In this document: one piece after another, positions 8,647-17,650 of the stretch
Numbering within the stretch: the first letter of the stretch is position 1
Layout of the letters: each line of letters opens with the position of its first letter
DNA from: NCEH01 sp002257205
Lineage (GTDB): Bacteria > Pseudomonadota > Alphaproteobacteria > Rhizobiales > Xanthobacteraceae
Direction: 5' to 3' (one strand)
Length of the DNA: 64,000 nt
Assembly (NCBI RefSeq): GCF_043195105.1
Contig: NZ_JBAFWO010000002.1
Position numbers and translations under genes: made by a program
Notes under the pieces: generated by a model
Database searches by the model: none
The model's input: the letters and a program-made list of their open reading frames with translations, nothing else
Told to the model about the DNA's origin: nothing

Positions 8647-9582
8647 TTATCGCCAGCGGCGATGCAACCAAAGCCATTGGCCGGGATATTCGCGGACCCA
8701 ATCCTCGATCACCGCCGTCACCGCCTGCATGGCGCCCTGCACGTCGATGCGGCCGTCCGCGTCGCGCGGCAGGATGACTTCTTCGGTGACCTCAATGCGG
8801 AACCGCCCCTTCGGCAGGCGGATGACGCGCATGCCGTGCACCGGGCATTCAAACTGCCGGGCGAGCCGCGCCAAGGTTGGATTGGTGGGGCAGGGGCGGC
8901 CGAAGAAATCCACCACCACGCCCTGGCCCCAATATTGATCCACCAGCATGCCGATATGCTGGCCCTCTTCCAGCATCCGCGCCATTTGGCGGCCGGCATT
9001 GCGGTTGGCGCGGATCAGGCCGGGCATGGTCTCCGCCCGCATGTCCTCGATCAGCTTGGCGGCCTTCTTGATGTTGGGCGCGCGATAGAGCACGCCGCCC
9101 TTCACGCCCAGCTTGCCGCCGGTGATGGCGTTCAATTCCCAATTGCCGGTGTGGGCGGTGAAGAACAGCGCCGGCTTGCCGTCGTCCCGCAGGCGGGCCA
9201 TCACCTCGGTGCCGACGATTTCGATGCGCCCGTTGCCGGGATGCACCGGGTCATAATCCCAGATCCGATCGAGATGGGCGAATTCCGCCGACATGCGGCC
9301 GAGATTGTCCCACACCCCATCAAGAATACGCCGAATCTCGGCGTCGCTCTTTTCCGGGAAGGCGCGGCGCAGGTTTTGCCGCGCGACCCGGCTCACCAGG
9401 AAGAACGGACCCAGCAGGCGGGCGAGCGTGCTCACCACCGCCGAGGACCAGGAGATGGGAAAGAGGCGCGACCACCACACCAGCACCCGCACCAAGCCGA
9501 CGATGATGCTCTCGGCGATGGGGGCAAGCGCGCGGCGGATGCGCCGCATGAAACGGCCCCACAGGATCTTCAGCGGCGACAC
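8647..9582 (-). CDS. lpxXL: lipid A biosynthesis acyltransferase, very-long-chain type (LpxXL)
   Basis: 311-residue member of the LpxL/HtrB lysophospholipid acyltransferase-like family. It contains the catalytic HTGNWELN (HX4E) motif and an N-terminal hydrophobic anchor around IIVGLVRVLVWW. In rhizobia the last gene of the acpXL cluster transfers the C28-type hydroxy fatty acid from AcpXL to lipid A at the inner membrane; the gene order here matches that cluster. The symbol rests on context plus family. It closes the cluster, 22 bases after the adh-type gene. Confidence 0.88.
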   Translation of the reverse strand: MSPLKILWGRFMRRIRRALAPIAESIIVGLVRVLVWWSRLFPISWSSAVVSTLARLLGPFFLVSRVARQNLRRAFPEKSDAEIRRILDGVWDNLGRMSAEFAHLDRIWDYDPVHPGNGRIEIVGTEVMARLRDDGKPALFFTAHTGNWELNAITGGKLGVKGGVLYRAPNIKKAAKLIEDMRAETMPGLIRANRNAGRQMARMLEEGQHIGMLVDQYWGQGVVVDFFGRPCPTNPTLARLARQFECPVHGMRVIRLPKGRFRIEVTEEVILPRDADGRIDVQGAMQAVTAVIEDWVREYPGQWLWLHRRWR

Positions 9583-9604
9583 GGCCGGTTTCCTCGCAAG
9601 GGTC

Positions 9605-10627
9605 TTAGAAGCGCACGACGATCTTGCCGAACACCTTGCGGCTCTCCAAGCGCTCCAGGCCCTCGTTGAACCGCTCCAGCGGCACCACGGTATCGATCAC
9701 CGGCTTCACGCCCCGGCCCATCTTTTCCAGCCCGTCCGCCACATTGCGGATGGTGGCGCCGAACGAGCCGAAGATCTTGTACTGACGCTGGAACAGCTGC
9801 ATCAGGTTCATCTGCACGCTGACGCCGGAGGTGGAGCCGCAGGTGACGAGCCGCGCGCCCGGCTTCATGGACAGCAGCGAGGCGTTCCAGGTGTCGGCGC
9901 CAACATGCTCGAACACCACGTCCACGCCCACCTTCTTGGTGATCTTGCGGACCTCGTGCTCGAACCGGTCGACCCGGTAATTGATCACGTGGTCGGCCCC
10001 GAGCGCCTTGGCCTTCTCCATCTTCTCGTCGTCGCCCACCGTGGTGATGACGGTGGCGCCGATATCCTTGGCGAGGCGGATGGCGGCGGAGCCGATGCCC
10101 GACCCGCCGGCATGGACCAGCACGGTCTCGCCCGCTTCCAGCTTGGCATTATCGAACAGCATGTGCTCGACGGTGGAGAAGGTGATGCCGGCGCAGCCCG
10201 CCTCCTCGAAGGAGACGCCCTCGGGGGCGGGAATCACCAGCCGCTCGGGCATGTTGATCACGTCGCGGGCAAAGCCGTCGATGTGGAAGCCCAGCACGCC
10301 GCCGACGCTTTCGCACAGATTGTCGCGGCCCTTGAGGCATTGCTTGCAATGGCCGCAGGTCATGGCGCCGTACATGGCGACCGTCTGCCCCACCTTCAGC
10401 CCGCGCACGTCGGCGCCCAGCGCCACCACTTCACCGGCGGCTTCCGCGCCCACCACCAGCGGCATCTTGCGCTTGGCGAACGCCATGCCGCGCCAGCCCC
10501 ACACGTCGATATGATTGAGGGCGAGCGCCTTGACGCGGATCTGCACTTCGCCTGCGCCGGGGGCGTCGGGCTCGGGCATGTCGACGATCTGGAGATTGCG
10601 GTCGGAGACGAGCTGAAGGGCGCGCAT
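9605..10627 (-). CDS. zinc-type alcohol dehydrogenase/reductase of the VLCFA lipid A cluster
   Basis: 340-residue MDR-family oxidoreductase. The structural zinc loop is visible (CGHCKQC followed by a fourth Cys in NLC). A Rossmann glycine motif is present (HAGGSGIGSAAI). In rhizobia a homologue (adh2XL) sits between fabF1XL and lpxXL and is assigned to long-chain hydroxy fatty acid assembly. It may reduce an enoyl or keto acyl-ACP intermediate, which is unproven. The start lies 14 bases after the SDR stop. Confidence 0.85.
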   Translation of the reverse strand: MRALQLVSDRNLQIVDMPEPDAPGAGEVQIRVKALALNHIDVWGWRGMAFAKRKMPLVVGAEAAGEVVALGADVRGLKVGQTVAMYGAMTCGHCKQCLKGRDNLCESVGGVLGFHIDGFARDVINMPERLVIPAPEGVSFEEAGCAGITFSTVEHMLFDNAKLEAGETVLVHAGGSGIGSAAIRLAKDIGATVITTVGDDEKMEKAKALGADHVINYRVDRFEHEVRKITKKVGVDVVFEHVGADTWNASLLSMKPGARLVTCGSTSGVSVQMNLMQLFQRQYKIFGSFGATIRNVADGLEKMGRGVKPVIDTVVPLERFNEGLERLESRKVFGKIVVRF

Positions 10628-10641
10628 TTTGGTCCTGAAGG

Positions 10642-11406
10642 TCAGCGGTGGATCGCAAGCTGGGCCGAGAGGCCCCCATCCACCGGGATCACGGCCCCGG
10701 TGATATAGCTTGCTCCCGGCGAGAAGAGAAATCCGACCAGCGCGGCGACCTCATCCACCTGTGCGAAACGCCCGGCGGGGATCTGCGCCGCCATGCGGTC
10801 GCGATAATCGGCGAACTTGGCGAGCATAGCCGTGTCGATGAAGCCGGGGGCGACATAATTCACCGTGACGCCGCGCTTCGCGCTCTCCACGGCAAGCCCC
10901 TTCACATGGGCCAGCAGGGCGGCCTTGGAGGCGGCGTAGGCGACATTGCCCTGGTTGGCCTGCAATGCCGCCACCGAGCCGATGGCGACGATCCTGCCCA
11001 CACGTGCGCGGATCATGGGGCGCACCAGGGCGCGCGTGAGGCGCACGAAGGCATGGTGATTGACCTGCATCACCTGCTCGGCCCTGTCCTGGTCCACCAT
11101 GACCGCGAGCGTGTCGTAGGAGGCCCCGGCATTGTGGCAGAAGCCGTAATAGGCGGCATCCGCCTCGATCTCCTGCGCCAGGGCCTCGACGGCGGCGCGG
11201 TCGGCGAGGTCCACCGCCTTAGCGTCGATGGTGGCGTCGGGATGGGCGGCGCGGATCTCCGCAAGCAGCGCCTCGGCCTCGGGGCCGGCGCTGCGATAGG
11301 TGAAGGTCACGTCATAGCCGGCCGCCGCCAGCGCGCGCACAATCGCCGAGCCGAGGCCGCGCCCGCCGCCGGTGACGAGGACGCGCTTGTTCTCGGGCGC
11401 GGTCAT
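10642..11406 (-). CDS. SDR-family 3-oxoacyl-ACP reductase-like protein in the VLCFA cluster
   Basis: 254-residue classical short-chain dehydrogenase. NADP-binding VTGGGRGLGSAIV is near the N-terminus. Catalytic Ser and YxxxK are in IGSVAALQ and VAYAASKAALL, and the C-terminus has SPGASYITGAVIPVDGG. It resembles FabG and is placed to reduce the 3-ketoacyl-AcpXL made by the two ketosynthase-type proteins upstream. I do not recall a SDR in the six-gene Rhizobium leguminosarum cluster, so its presence may distinguish this lineage. Substrate is inferred. Confidence 0.85.
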   Translation of the reverse strand: MTAPENKRVLVTGGGRGLGSAIVRALAAAGYDVTFTYRSAGPEAEALLAEIRAAHPDATIDAKAVDLADRAAVEALAQEIEADAAYYGFCHNAGASYDTLAVMVDQDRAEQVMQVNHHAFVRLTRALVRPMIRARVGRIVAIGSVAALQANQGNVAYAASKAALLAHVKGLAVESAKRGVTVNYVAPGFIDTAMLAKFADYRDRMAAQIPAGRFAQVDEVAALVGFLFSPGASYITGAVIPVDGGLSAQLAIHR

Positions 11407-11461
11407 GGATGTCCGCGCCCTGCGATGCCAATCGGCGCCGGCCAGCGGCTGATGCCGTGCC

Positions 11462-12745
11462 TCACGCCGGCTCCCCCGTCAGCACCAGGCACACATTCTG
11501 CCCGCCGAAGCCAAAGGAATTGGAGATGACGCGGTTCACCGTGGCGTCGCGCGCGACGTTCGGCACCACGTCCAGCGGGATCGCCGGATCGGGGATGTTA
11601 TAGTTGATGGTCGGCGGAATGCGTCCGTTCGCGATGGTCAGCAGCGACACCGCCGCCTCGATGGCGCCAGCGGCGGTCAGCGTGTGGCCGATCATGGATT
11701 TGTTGGACGAGATGGGAATGCCAGCCAGTGCCTCCTCGCCGAACACGGCTTTCATGCCGACATATTCCATCCGGTCATTCTCGGGCGTCGAGGTGCCGTG
11801 GGCGTTGATGTAATCCACGTCGCCGGGGGTGATGCCGGCATCCTTCAGCGCATTCATCATGCAGCCGATGATGGGCTTGCCGTCCGGGCTGGAGCGGGTG
11901 CGATGGAAATTGTCGGACATCTCCCCGCAGCCTTCCAGCACGCCGAGGATCTTGGCGCCACGGGCAGTGGCATGCTCCAGGCTTTCCAGCACCAGGGCGG
12001 CGGCGCCTTCCGCCATCACGAAGCCGTCGCGATTCTTGGCGAACGGGCGCGCCGCCTCGCCGGGCTTGTCGTTGGCGGTGGTCAGCGCCGAGAGCAGGGA
12101 AAAGCGGATCAGCGCCTCGGGATGGACCGAGCCGTCGGTGCCCAGCGAAAGCGCGACATCGCATTCCCCGCGCCGGATCGCCTCGACGCCAAGCTGGATC
12201 GCCGTGCCGCCGGAGGCGCAGGCGGTGGAGAGGGAAATCGGCTGGCCCTGGGTGCCGAAATGGTCGGCGAGCCGGTCCGCCACCGAGCCGAACAGAAAGC
12301 GCTCGTGCCAGGCGGAGAATTTGCCGGTCTCCGCCGCGTCGAGAAGATCGTGATAGACCAGGGGCTTGTTGGGGACGACCTCGGCCAGCGCGCGCTTTTC
12401 CGGCCATTCCAGCTCGACCGGCGGGACGGCAGCGAACAGCGGGCCTGGAAAGCTGCCCTTGGAGCCGATGCCGGCTTCCGCGATGGCTTCTTCCGCCGCC
12501 AGGGTGGCGAGGCGCTGGGACAGGTCGGGCGCGGGAACGCGGCCGTCGAACAGGAAGTCCACGGTGCCGGCGATGGTGGTGCGCATGCCTTCCAGCGGAA
12601 AGCGGGTGATGGTGTGGATGCCGGATTCTCCGGCGGTCAGGCGGCGCCAATTGTCCGCCTTGCCCTGGCCCAGCGAGGTCACGATGCCGATGCCGGTCAC
12701 CACCACGATGGGGCGGCCGAACTTGTCCGTATATGCCTGCGCCAC
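11462..12745 (-). CDS. beta-ketoacyl-ACP synthase, VLCFA cluster (FabF1XL)
   Basis: 427-residue KAS II-type condensing enzyme with a complete Cys-His-His site: STACASGG with the nucleophile, NAHGTSTPEND and SMIGHTLTAAGA. The C-terminal FGFGGQNVCLV is typical of FabF. It would elongate the acyl chain on AcpXL toward the very long hydroxy acid. Its neighbour FabF2XL lacks the active-site residues, so this protein is probably the catalytic half of a pair. A 196-bp gap separates them, long for this operon. Confidence 0.9.
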   Translation of the reverse strand: MAQAYTDKFGRPIVVVTGIGIVTSLGQGKADNWRRLTAGESGIHTITRFPLEGMRTTIAGTVDFLFDGRVPAPDLSQRLATLAAEEAIAEAGIGSKGSFPGPLFAAVPPVELEWPEKRALAEVVPNKPLVYHDLLDAAETGKFSAWHERFLFGSVADRLADHFGTQGQPISLSTACASGGTAIQLGVEAIRRGECDVALSLGTDGSVHPEALIRFSLLSALTTANDKPGEAARPFAKNRDGFVMAEGAAALVLESLEHATARGAKILGVLEGCGEMSDNFHRTRSSPDGKPIIGCMMNALKDAGITPGDVDYINAHGTSTPENDRMEYVGMKAVFGEEALAGIPISSNKSMIGHTLTAAGAIEAAVSLLTIANGRIPPTINYNIPDPAIPLDVVPNVARDATVNRVISNSFGFGGQNVCLVLTGEPA

Positions 12746-12941
12746 GGGCGCCTCCTTCCAAGGACGTCACTACCGGAGTGAGCGTCCGCACGTCCTGGGG
12801 CCGTGTCCGTGACGGACGGCGGCGGGGCGGCGAGGGAGGGGGACGTCGCACCTCCACCCGCATGGACGGACTTCATGGGACCTTCCGGCGCGCCCCTCGC
12901 CAGCCCCGATGCCCGCCCGCTTTATGCGTGAGATATAAGGC

Positions 12942-14144
12942 TCAATCCACCCGTTCCACCAGCCCTGCGCCTTCACCGCGCCAATGGCCGACGGCGGTGA
13001 CGATCACACGGGACACGGCGCCGCTGCCGTTTTCCAGCGTATCGCCGGGCAAAGCGGGAAACAGCGTGCCCTCATTCACCGCCAACGCCGCGAGGGCAAG
13101 GCCGGCGGCGAATTGCGCCTCGAAGCCATGGCCGATGCGATTGGCGAGCGAACGGACCGGCAGGGCGGCCGCGCGCAGGGCCTGCGCTTCCGCCTCGGTG
13201 GCGCCGCGTGCGCCGGTGGCGCCGGAGAATACGGCGGTGCCCGGTGTCGTGCCGGCCTTGGCGAGCAGGGCCGTCACCTTTTCCGCGACGCTACCCGGCG
13301 CATCGCGCCGCGCCCGTTCCGACCAGACGCCGGAGAGTTTGGCCAGCGGCTTGGCGCCGCGCGCGGTGGCGTGCTCGGGCGATTCCAGCACCAGAAACGC
13401 GCCCATGGAGCCGGAGGGAATGCCCGGCGCGCCATCGGCGCCGAAGATCGGCCGGAAGCCGTTCTTCATGCAGAAATCGTTCAGCGCGTAGAGGAGAAGC
13501 ATGTCCTCACGCTCGGCATTATAGGCCCCGCCGACCAGCGCGATCTCGCTCTGGCGGGCGGCGATGCGCGAGAACGCGATGCGGGTGGCATCCACGCCCG
13601 CGCTTTCCTCGCCCATGAAGGTGCGCGAGGAGCCAGTGACGCCATGCACGATGGAGATGTTGCCGGCCAGCAAATTGGACAATTGCGCCAGCGACAAGGT
13701 CGGGCGCAGGTCCGACAGCAGGCGCTCGTTCAGCAGGCGGCCGGTATCGTTGGACACCAGCATATCGTTGAGAATCGCCGCATCGACGAGGAAGTCACGC
13801 TCGCCGCCGCCGGCCGCGACGATCATATCGGTCTCGCCGAGGATCTCGGCATTCTTGGCGATGCCCGCGCTGTCAAGCGCCAGCCCGGCGGCATAGGTGC
13901 CGATGCGCTGCCAGGGCTCCATCTGCCGCTGATCGCCCTTCTTGGGGATCTGGCTGTCGTAATTCACCTTGACCAGGGGATGGACCACATAAGGCGCAAA
14001 GCGCTCGGCGTCGGTCACCGGCGCGGTGCCGGCGGCGAGCGCCTGCCAATTGGCCTGCGGCCCCTCGCCCAGCGAGGAAACGAGGCCGATGCCGGTGATC
14101 CACACGTCGCGCTTGGTGCTCGGGCTCTGCTCAGGCATCGACAT
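12942..14144 (-). CDS. ketosynthase homologue without catalytic cysteine (FabF2XL)
   Basis: 400-residue thiolase-fold protein of the FabF family. At the nucleophile position it reads HGVTGSSRTFMGEE, with no Cys. The first active-site His region is ATGARGATEAEA, where FabF has NAHGT. The later NRIGHGFEAQFAAG is kept. This resembles chain-length-factor partners of aromatic polyketide ketosynthases, suggesting a heterodimer with FabF1XL; that is inference. It overlaps fabZXL by 14 bases. Position fits fabF2XL of rhizobial clusters. Confidence 0.87.
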   Translation of the reverse strand: MSMPEQSPSTKRDVWITGIGLVSSLGEGPQANWQALAAGTAPVTDAERFAPYVVHPLVKVNYDSQIPKKGDQRQMEPWQRIGTYAAGLALDSAGIAKNAEILGETDMIVAAGGGERDFLVDAAILNDMLVSNDTGRLLNERLLSDLRPTLSLAQLSNLLAGNISIVHGVTGSSRTFMGEESAGVDATRIAFSRIAARQSEIALVGGAYNAEREDMLLLYALNDFCMKNGFRPIFGADGAPGIPSGSMGAFLVLESPEHATARGAKPLAKLSGVWSERARRDAPGSVAEKVTALLAKAGTTPGTAVFSGATGARGATEAEAQALRAAALPVRSLANRIGHGFEAQFAAGLALAALAVNEGTLFPALPGDTLENGSGAVSRVIVTAVGHWRGEGAGLVERVD

Positions 14145-14604
14145 AGTCCGCGATCGGGAATTCCACCCGCTCGGCCACTTTTAGCACCACGTCCTTCATC
14201 CGGCCCTCGGGCCAGGGAAGGACGCGAAACACCAGCTCGGCGTTGCAGATCGGCTTGCCCTCGCAGGTGCAGCGGGTCTGCGCCACCACGAAGCCGGAGC
14301 CCTCGTGCAGGATCTTGGAATAAAGGTCCAGATTCTGCCCGGGCACGACGAAGGTGCGCAGCTTGGCTTCCTTGACGGTGGCCAGGAACGGCATCTTGTC
14401 GAATCGGTTGCGCGCGAGCACCAGCCAGCCGGTGGTCTGGGCCATGGCCTCGATCAGCAGGACGCCGGGCATCAGGGGATGGCCAGGAAAATGCCCCTCG
14501 AAGATGGAGCTTTCTTCCGGCACAAGGCCTTCGCAATGAATGGTCTCAAGGCCCGGATCGATCGCGACGACCCGGTCCACCATCTTGAAAACTTCTGGAC
14601 GCAT
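14131..14604 (-). CDS. 3-hydroxyacyl-ACP dehydratase, VLCFA cluster (FabZXL)
   Basis: 157-residue hotdog-fold FabZ-like dehydratase with the active-site HFPGHPLMPGVLLIEAMAQT (catalytic His and Glu). It would dehydrate 3-hydroxyacyl-AcpXL during elongation. It is second in the operon, 15 bases after acpXL, and its end overlaps the fabF2XL start. Length and motif are standard. Confidence 0.92.
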   Translation of the reverse strand: MRPEVFKMVDRVVAIDPGLETIHCEGLVPEESSIFEGHFPGHPLMPGVLLIEAMAQTTGWLVLARNRFDKMPFLATVKEAKLRTFVVPGQNLDLYSKILHEGSGFVVAQTRCTCEGKPICNAELVFRVLPWPEGRMKDVVLKVAERVEFPIADYVDA

Positions 14605-14619
14605 TCGCTCCGTCCGACC

Positions 14620-14901
14620 TCAGGCGGTCTTCGCCGCGACCAGATCGTCGATGCGAGCGCACAGGTTCTTGAGCACGAAATATTGCTCGGTGGTGGCTTT
14701 GCCGTCGTTCACTTCCTGCGTCCACTGTTCCAGCGGAAGCTTGATGCCGAACGCTTTGTCGATGGCGAAGGCGATGTCGAGGAAGTCCAGGCTGTCGATA
14801 CCCAGATCGTCGATGGCATGGCTTTCCGGCGTGATGGTGTCGCGCGGAATGTCGCACGTCTCGGCGATGATATTGGCGACGGTATCGAACGTCGAAGACA
14901 T
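14620..14901 (-). CDS. acpXL: specialised acyl carrier protein AcpXL
   Basis: 93-residue acyl carrier protein with the phosphopantetheine attachment serine in DLGIDSLDFLDIAF. AcpXL carries the growing 26-28-carbon hydroxy fatty acid used for lipid A in rhizobia and relatives. It is longer than housekeeping AcpP (about 78 residues) and has the C-terminal extension of the AcpXL type. First gene of a seven-gene minus-strand cluster, with a promoter called at 15016-15044. Confidence 0.94.
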   Translation of the reverse strand: MSSTFDTVANIIAETCDIPRDTITPESHAIDDLGIDSLDFLDIAFAIDKAFGIKLPLEQWTQEVNDGKATTEQYFVLKNLCARIDDLVAAKTA

Positions 14902-15015
14902 GAGTGCGCCTCTGTTATGGCTCGGCCGCTCGGGGCACGACCTGCTCGCTGCGGGCGAGACAAAGCGGCCACGGCCGAGGCTTGGCCTCTGCGGCCCCTC
15001 GGATAGTCGAAGTGC

Positions 15016-15044
15016 CCTATAGCGAAGGCGGCCTGAGGTTTCAA
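15016..15044 (-). promoter_or_regulatory. sigma-70-type promoter of the acpXL cluster
   Basis: On the minus strand TTGAAA (15039-15044) is followed after exactly 17 bases by TATAGG (15016-15021). This would start transcription about 105-110 bases before the acpXL ATG. It is the best promoter match in the 180-bp gap between acpXL and the acyl-CoA dehydrogenase gene. Confidence 0.55.
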
Positions 15045-15084
15045 TGGGAACCGCGCTGAGGTGGCGGCGCGATACCGTTTCCCC

Positions 15085-16692
15085 TCACGGTTCGGTTAAG
15101 GCGCGATCCAGCAGCCAGGCGGGTTCGGCGATGGGATTGGCGCCGAACAGCGCGCGCGGGCGCATCAGCCGGGTTGTCCCAAAGGCATGGGCGACCGGAC
15201 CCGGCGCGCACGAGGCCAGCGCTGCCGCGGCGGCCAGGGCGGCGAGCCGCTCGGCGATGTGCCGGGCGCGGCTTTCCAGATCGTCGCCGGTCAGGGAATC
15301 TGCGATGTCTCGGGCGGCCTCAAGGGCTCCCGGCACCTCGCGCGCCTCCTGCGCCAGCGCCGCAATCACCGCGCGGGTCGCGGCTGCGTCCCGGGCGGCG
15401 GCGCGCAGCAGGTCGAGCGCCATGACATTGCCCGAGCCCTCCCAGATGGCATTCACCGGCGCCTCGCGATAGAGCCGGGGCAGGGGGCTCTCCTCCACAT
15501 AGGCATTGCCGCCGAGCGCCTCCATCGCCTCATAGATGAAGCCCGGCGCCGCCTTGCACACGCTGAATTTCACCGCCGGCGTCAGCAGGCGCGCGCGGGC
15601 GGCCTCCAGCGGATCGTCCTTCGCCCGGTCGAAGCTCAGGGCGAGGCGGAAGGCGAGGGCGGTCGCCGCCTCGCTCTCCAAGGCAAGGTCCGCCAGAACG
15701 GCGGTCATGGCCGGCTGGTCGATCAGGCGTTTGCCGAACACCGTGCGGTGCCGCGCGTGGTGCACCGCCAGCGCGAGCGCCATGCGCATCAGGCCGGCCG
15801 AGGAGACGGCGCAGTCGAGCCGCGTCAATTGCACCATCTCGATGATGGTCGCCACCCCGCGCCCTTCCGCGCCCACCCGCCAGGCGAAGGCGCGGGCGAA
15901 TTCCACTTCGGACGAGGCGTTGGAACGGTTGCCGAGCTTGTCCTTCAGCCGTTGCAGGTGCAGCGCGTTCACCGCGCCATCCGGGCGGAAGCGCGGCACG
16001 AGGAAGCAGGTCAGCCCGCCGTTTGCCTGCGCCAGCACCAGGAACGCATCGCTCATGGGCGCCGAGAAGAACCATTTGTGGCCGGTGATCTCATAGTCAT
16101 CACCGCCGATCGCCTCGGCGCGGGTGATATTGGCGCGCACGTCGGTGCCGCCCTGCTTTTCGGTCATGCCCATGCCGAGGGTGACGCTGCTCTTTTCCCA
16201 GAACGGCACGAAGCGCGAATCATAAGGCCCGGCATTGATGCGCGGCAGCCATTCGGCCAGAAGCGTGGGCGCGGCGGCCAGCGCGGCCGGGGCGGCATGG
16301 GTCATGGTGAGCGGGCACACATGCCCGGCCTCCACCTGCGCGATCACGAACAGGCGCGCCGCCCGCGCCACATGGCTGCCGCCGGCCCATGTGGAATGGG
16401 CGAGCCCCGCCGCATGGCTGTGGCCCATCAGGGCGTGATAGGCGGGATGGAATTCCACGAGATCGAGCCGCCGCCCCTGGGGATCGTGGGTGCGCAGGCG
16501 CGGCGGATTCTCGTTCGCGTGCCGGCCAAGGGCAAGGCGCGCCTCGGCCCCCCATTCGGCGCCGAACGGCAAAAGTTCGCCCGCCGCAAGGCCCGCCGCC
16601 TCCCGCAGGGGAGTGTCGGCGGCGATCAGATTCACGTCCGCGAACGGCGGCGGCTGGTTGAAGACCTGCTCCTCGGCCACGGGATCGCTCAT
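15085..16692 (-). CDS. AidB-like acyl-CoA dehydrogenase family protein
   Basis: 535-residue flavoprotein of the acyl-CoA dehydrogenase superfamily. AidB-like features are the N-terminal FNQPPPFADVN and AHSTWAG, MGMTEKQGGTDVR in the FAD-binding middle domain, GGNAYVEESPLPRLYREAPV near the C-terminus and a long C-terminal helical part. AidB acts in protection from DNA alkylation in E. coli; relatives may oxidise acyl-CoAs. I started at 16692 (MSDPVAEEQVF) rather than the in-frame ATG at 16725 because the added residues look unrelated to the family. Role here is open. Confidence 0.85.
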   Translation of the reverse strand: MSDPVAEEQVFNQPPPFADVNLIAADTPLREAAGLAAGELLPFGAEWGAEARLALGRHANENPPRLRTHDPQGRRLDLVEFHPAYHALMGHSHAAGLAHSTWAGGSHVARAARLFVIAQVEAGHVCPLTMTHAAPAALAAAPTLLAEWLPRINAGPYDSRFVPFWEKSSVTLGMGMTEKQGGTDVRANITRAEAIGGDDYEITGHKWFFSAPMSDAFLVLAQANGGLTCFLVPRFRPDGAVNALHLQRLKDKLGNRSNASSEVEFARAFAWRVGAEGRGVATIIEMVQLTRLDCAVSSAGLMRMALALAVHHARHRTVFGKRLIDQPAMTAVLADLALESEAATALAFRLALSFDRAKDDPLEAARARLLTPAVKFSVCKAAPGFIYEAMEALGGNAYVEESPLPRLYREAPVNAIWEGSGNVMALDLLRAAARDAAATRAVIAALAQEAREVPGALEAARDIADSLTGDDLESRARHIAERLAALAAAAALASCAPGPVAHAFGTTRLMRPRALFGANPIAEPAWLLDRALTEP

Positions 16693-16791
16693 GGGTCGCC
16701 CTCCAAGGCGGCGTGCCCGGTGCATTGCAGCGCCTTCGGCTGGACACGCCTTTTCTGCTCGCTAGAGCCGAATCCGCCCATATTCAATAAG

Positions 16792-16857
16792 TTAGAGGGC
16801 GATTCACCACCCATATGGAACCACTGGGTGGTTCCATATGGGTGGATCGCGCTCTAA
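16792..16857. repeat. 66-bp imperfect palindrome with perfect 18-bp core arms
   Basis: The core arms CCACCCATATGGAACCAC (16807-16824) and its exact complement (16828-16845) are separated by TGG. Pairing continues outward as TTAGAGgGCGAT (16792-16803) with ATCGCgCTCTAA (16846-16857), with one mismatch and a three-base bulge. It sits between divergent genes, ending 11 bases before the HXXEE start. It could be a mobile palindromic repeat or a regulatory cruciform. Confidence 0.85.
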
Positions 16858-16868
16858 GCTGCCCGCCC

Positions 16869-17639
16869 ATGCCTCTGTTCGCAACCATCTGGCCCTGGAT
16901 CGGCCTCGGCGCTGCCGGGGCCTTGCTGATTCTGCTTGCCGCCAGCGACGGTCTTCAGGCCGACCGGCGGATCGCGCGCTGGTATGATCTGCAATGGCTC
17001 ACCTGGCTCGCGGTGACGGCCTATCTGCTGCACCAGTTCGAGGAACACGGGGTGAGCCTGCTGGGTGCGCCTTACGCCTTTCGCGGCACTTTGTGCGCGA
17101 CGCTGGGCTATGGCGATGCCGTCTCCTGCCCGGTGCCGCTGGCTTTCATCACTGCCGTGAATGTCTCGGCGGTCTGGGTCGCGGGCTTTGCCAGCGCTTT
17201 GGCGGCGCGACGCTTTCCCTTGATCGCGCTCAGTTTTTTCGCCGTGCCGCTGGTGAATGCCTTTGCCCACATCGTCCCGGCCATTCTGGAGCGCCGCTAT
17301 AATCCGGGGCTGTTCAGCGCGGTGGTGCTGTTCCTGCCGCTTTGCCTATGGGCACTGGCGGTGGCGGTGCGGCGTTATGGGGCGGGGGTGAAGGCGATCG
17401 GATTGGTTCTTCTCGCCGGCCTGCTGGTGCATGCGGTGCTGATGGGCTCGCTGCTGGCTTATCTGCGGGATTTCATAGGGTTGGTGCCGCTGGTGGCGAT
17501 CCAGGTGCTGAACGCCGCGCTCCCCGCCGCGCTCATGGTGGCGGCGTTTCACGGGCGCGTCGCCGTGCCGCCACCGGCGCCTGCCACGCCGGTCCGGGCG
17601 CCCCGCAAACCCCGCCGTCCGCCGGCTCAGGCCGCCTGA
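16869..17639 (+). CDS. HXXEE domain-containing membrane protein
   Basis: 256-residue integral membrane protein with the HXXEE motif (LLHQFEEHG) in the first third and about six to seven hydrophobic segments. Further conserved-looking polar positions lie in the segment VNAFAHIVPAI, where a His could join the HxxEE carboxylates in metal binding, as proposed for the family. The C-terminus is Pro/Arg-rich. The start at 16869 (MPLFATIW) was chosen because the longer frame begins inside the palindrome. Function unknown. Confidence 0.75.
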   Translation: MPLFATIWPWIGLGAAGALLILLAASDGLQADRRIARWYDLQWLTWLAVTAYLLHQFEEHGVSLLGAPYAFRGTLCATLGYGDAVSCPVPLAFITAVNVSAVWVAGFASALAARRFPLIALSFFAVPLVNAFAHIVPAILERRYNPGLFSAVVLFLPLCLWALAVAVRRYGAGVKAIGLVLLAGLLVHAVLMGSLLAYLRDFIGLVPLVAIQVLNAALPAALMVAAFHGRVAVPPPAPATPVRAPRKPRRPPAQAA

Positions 17640-17650
17640 AGGCGCAAAAA

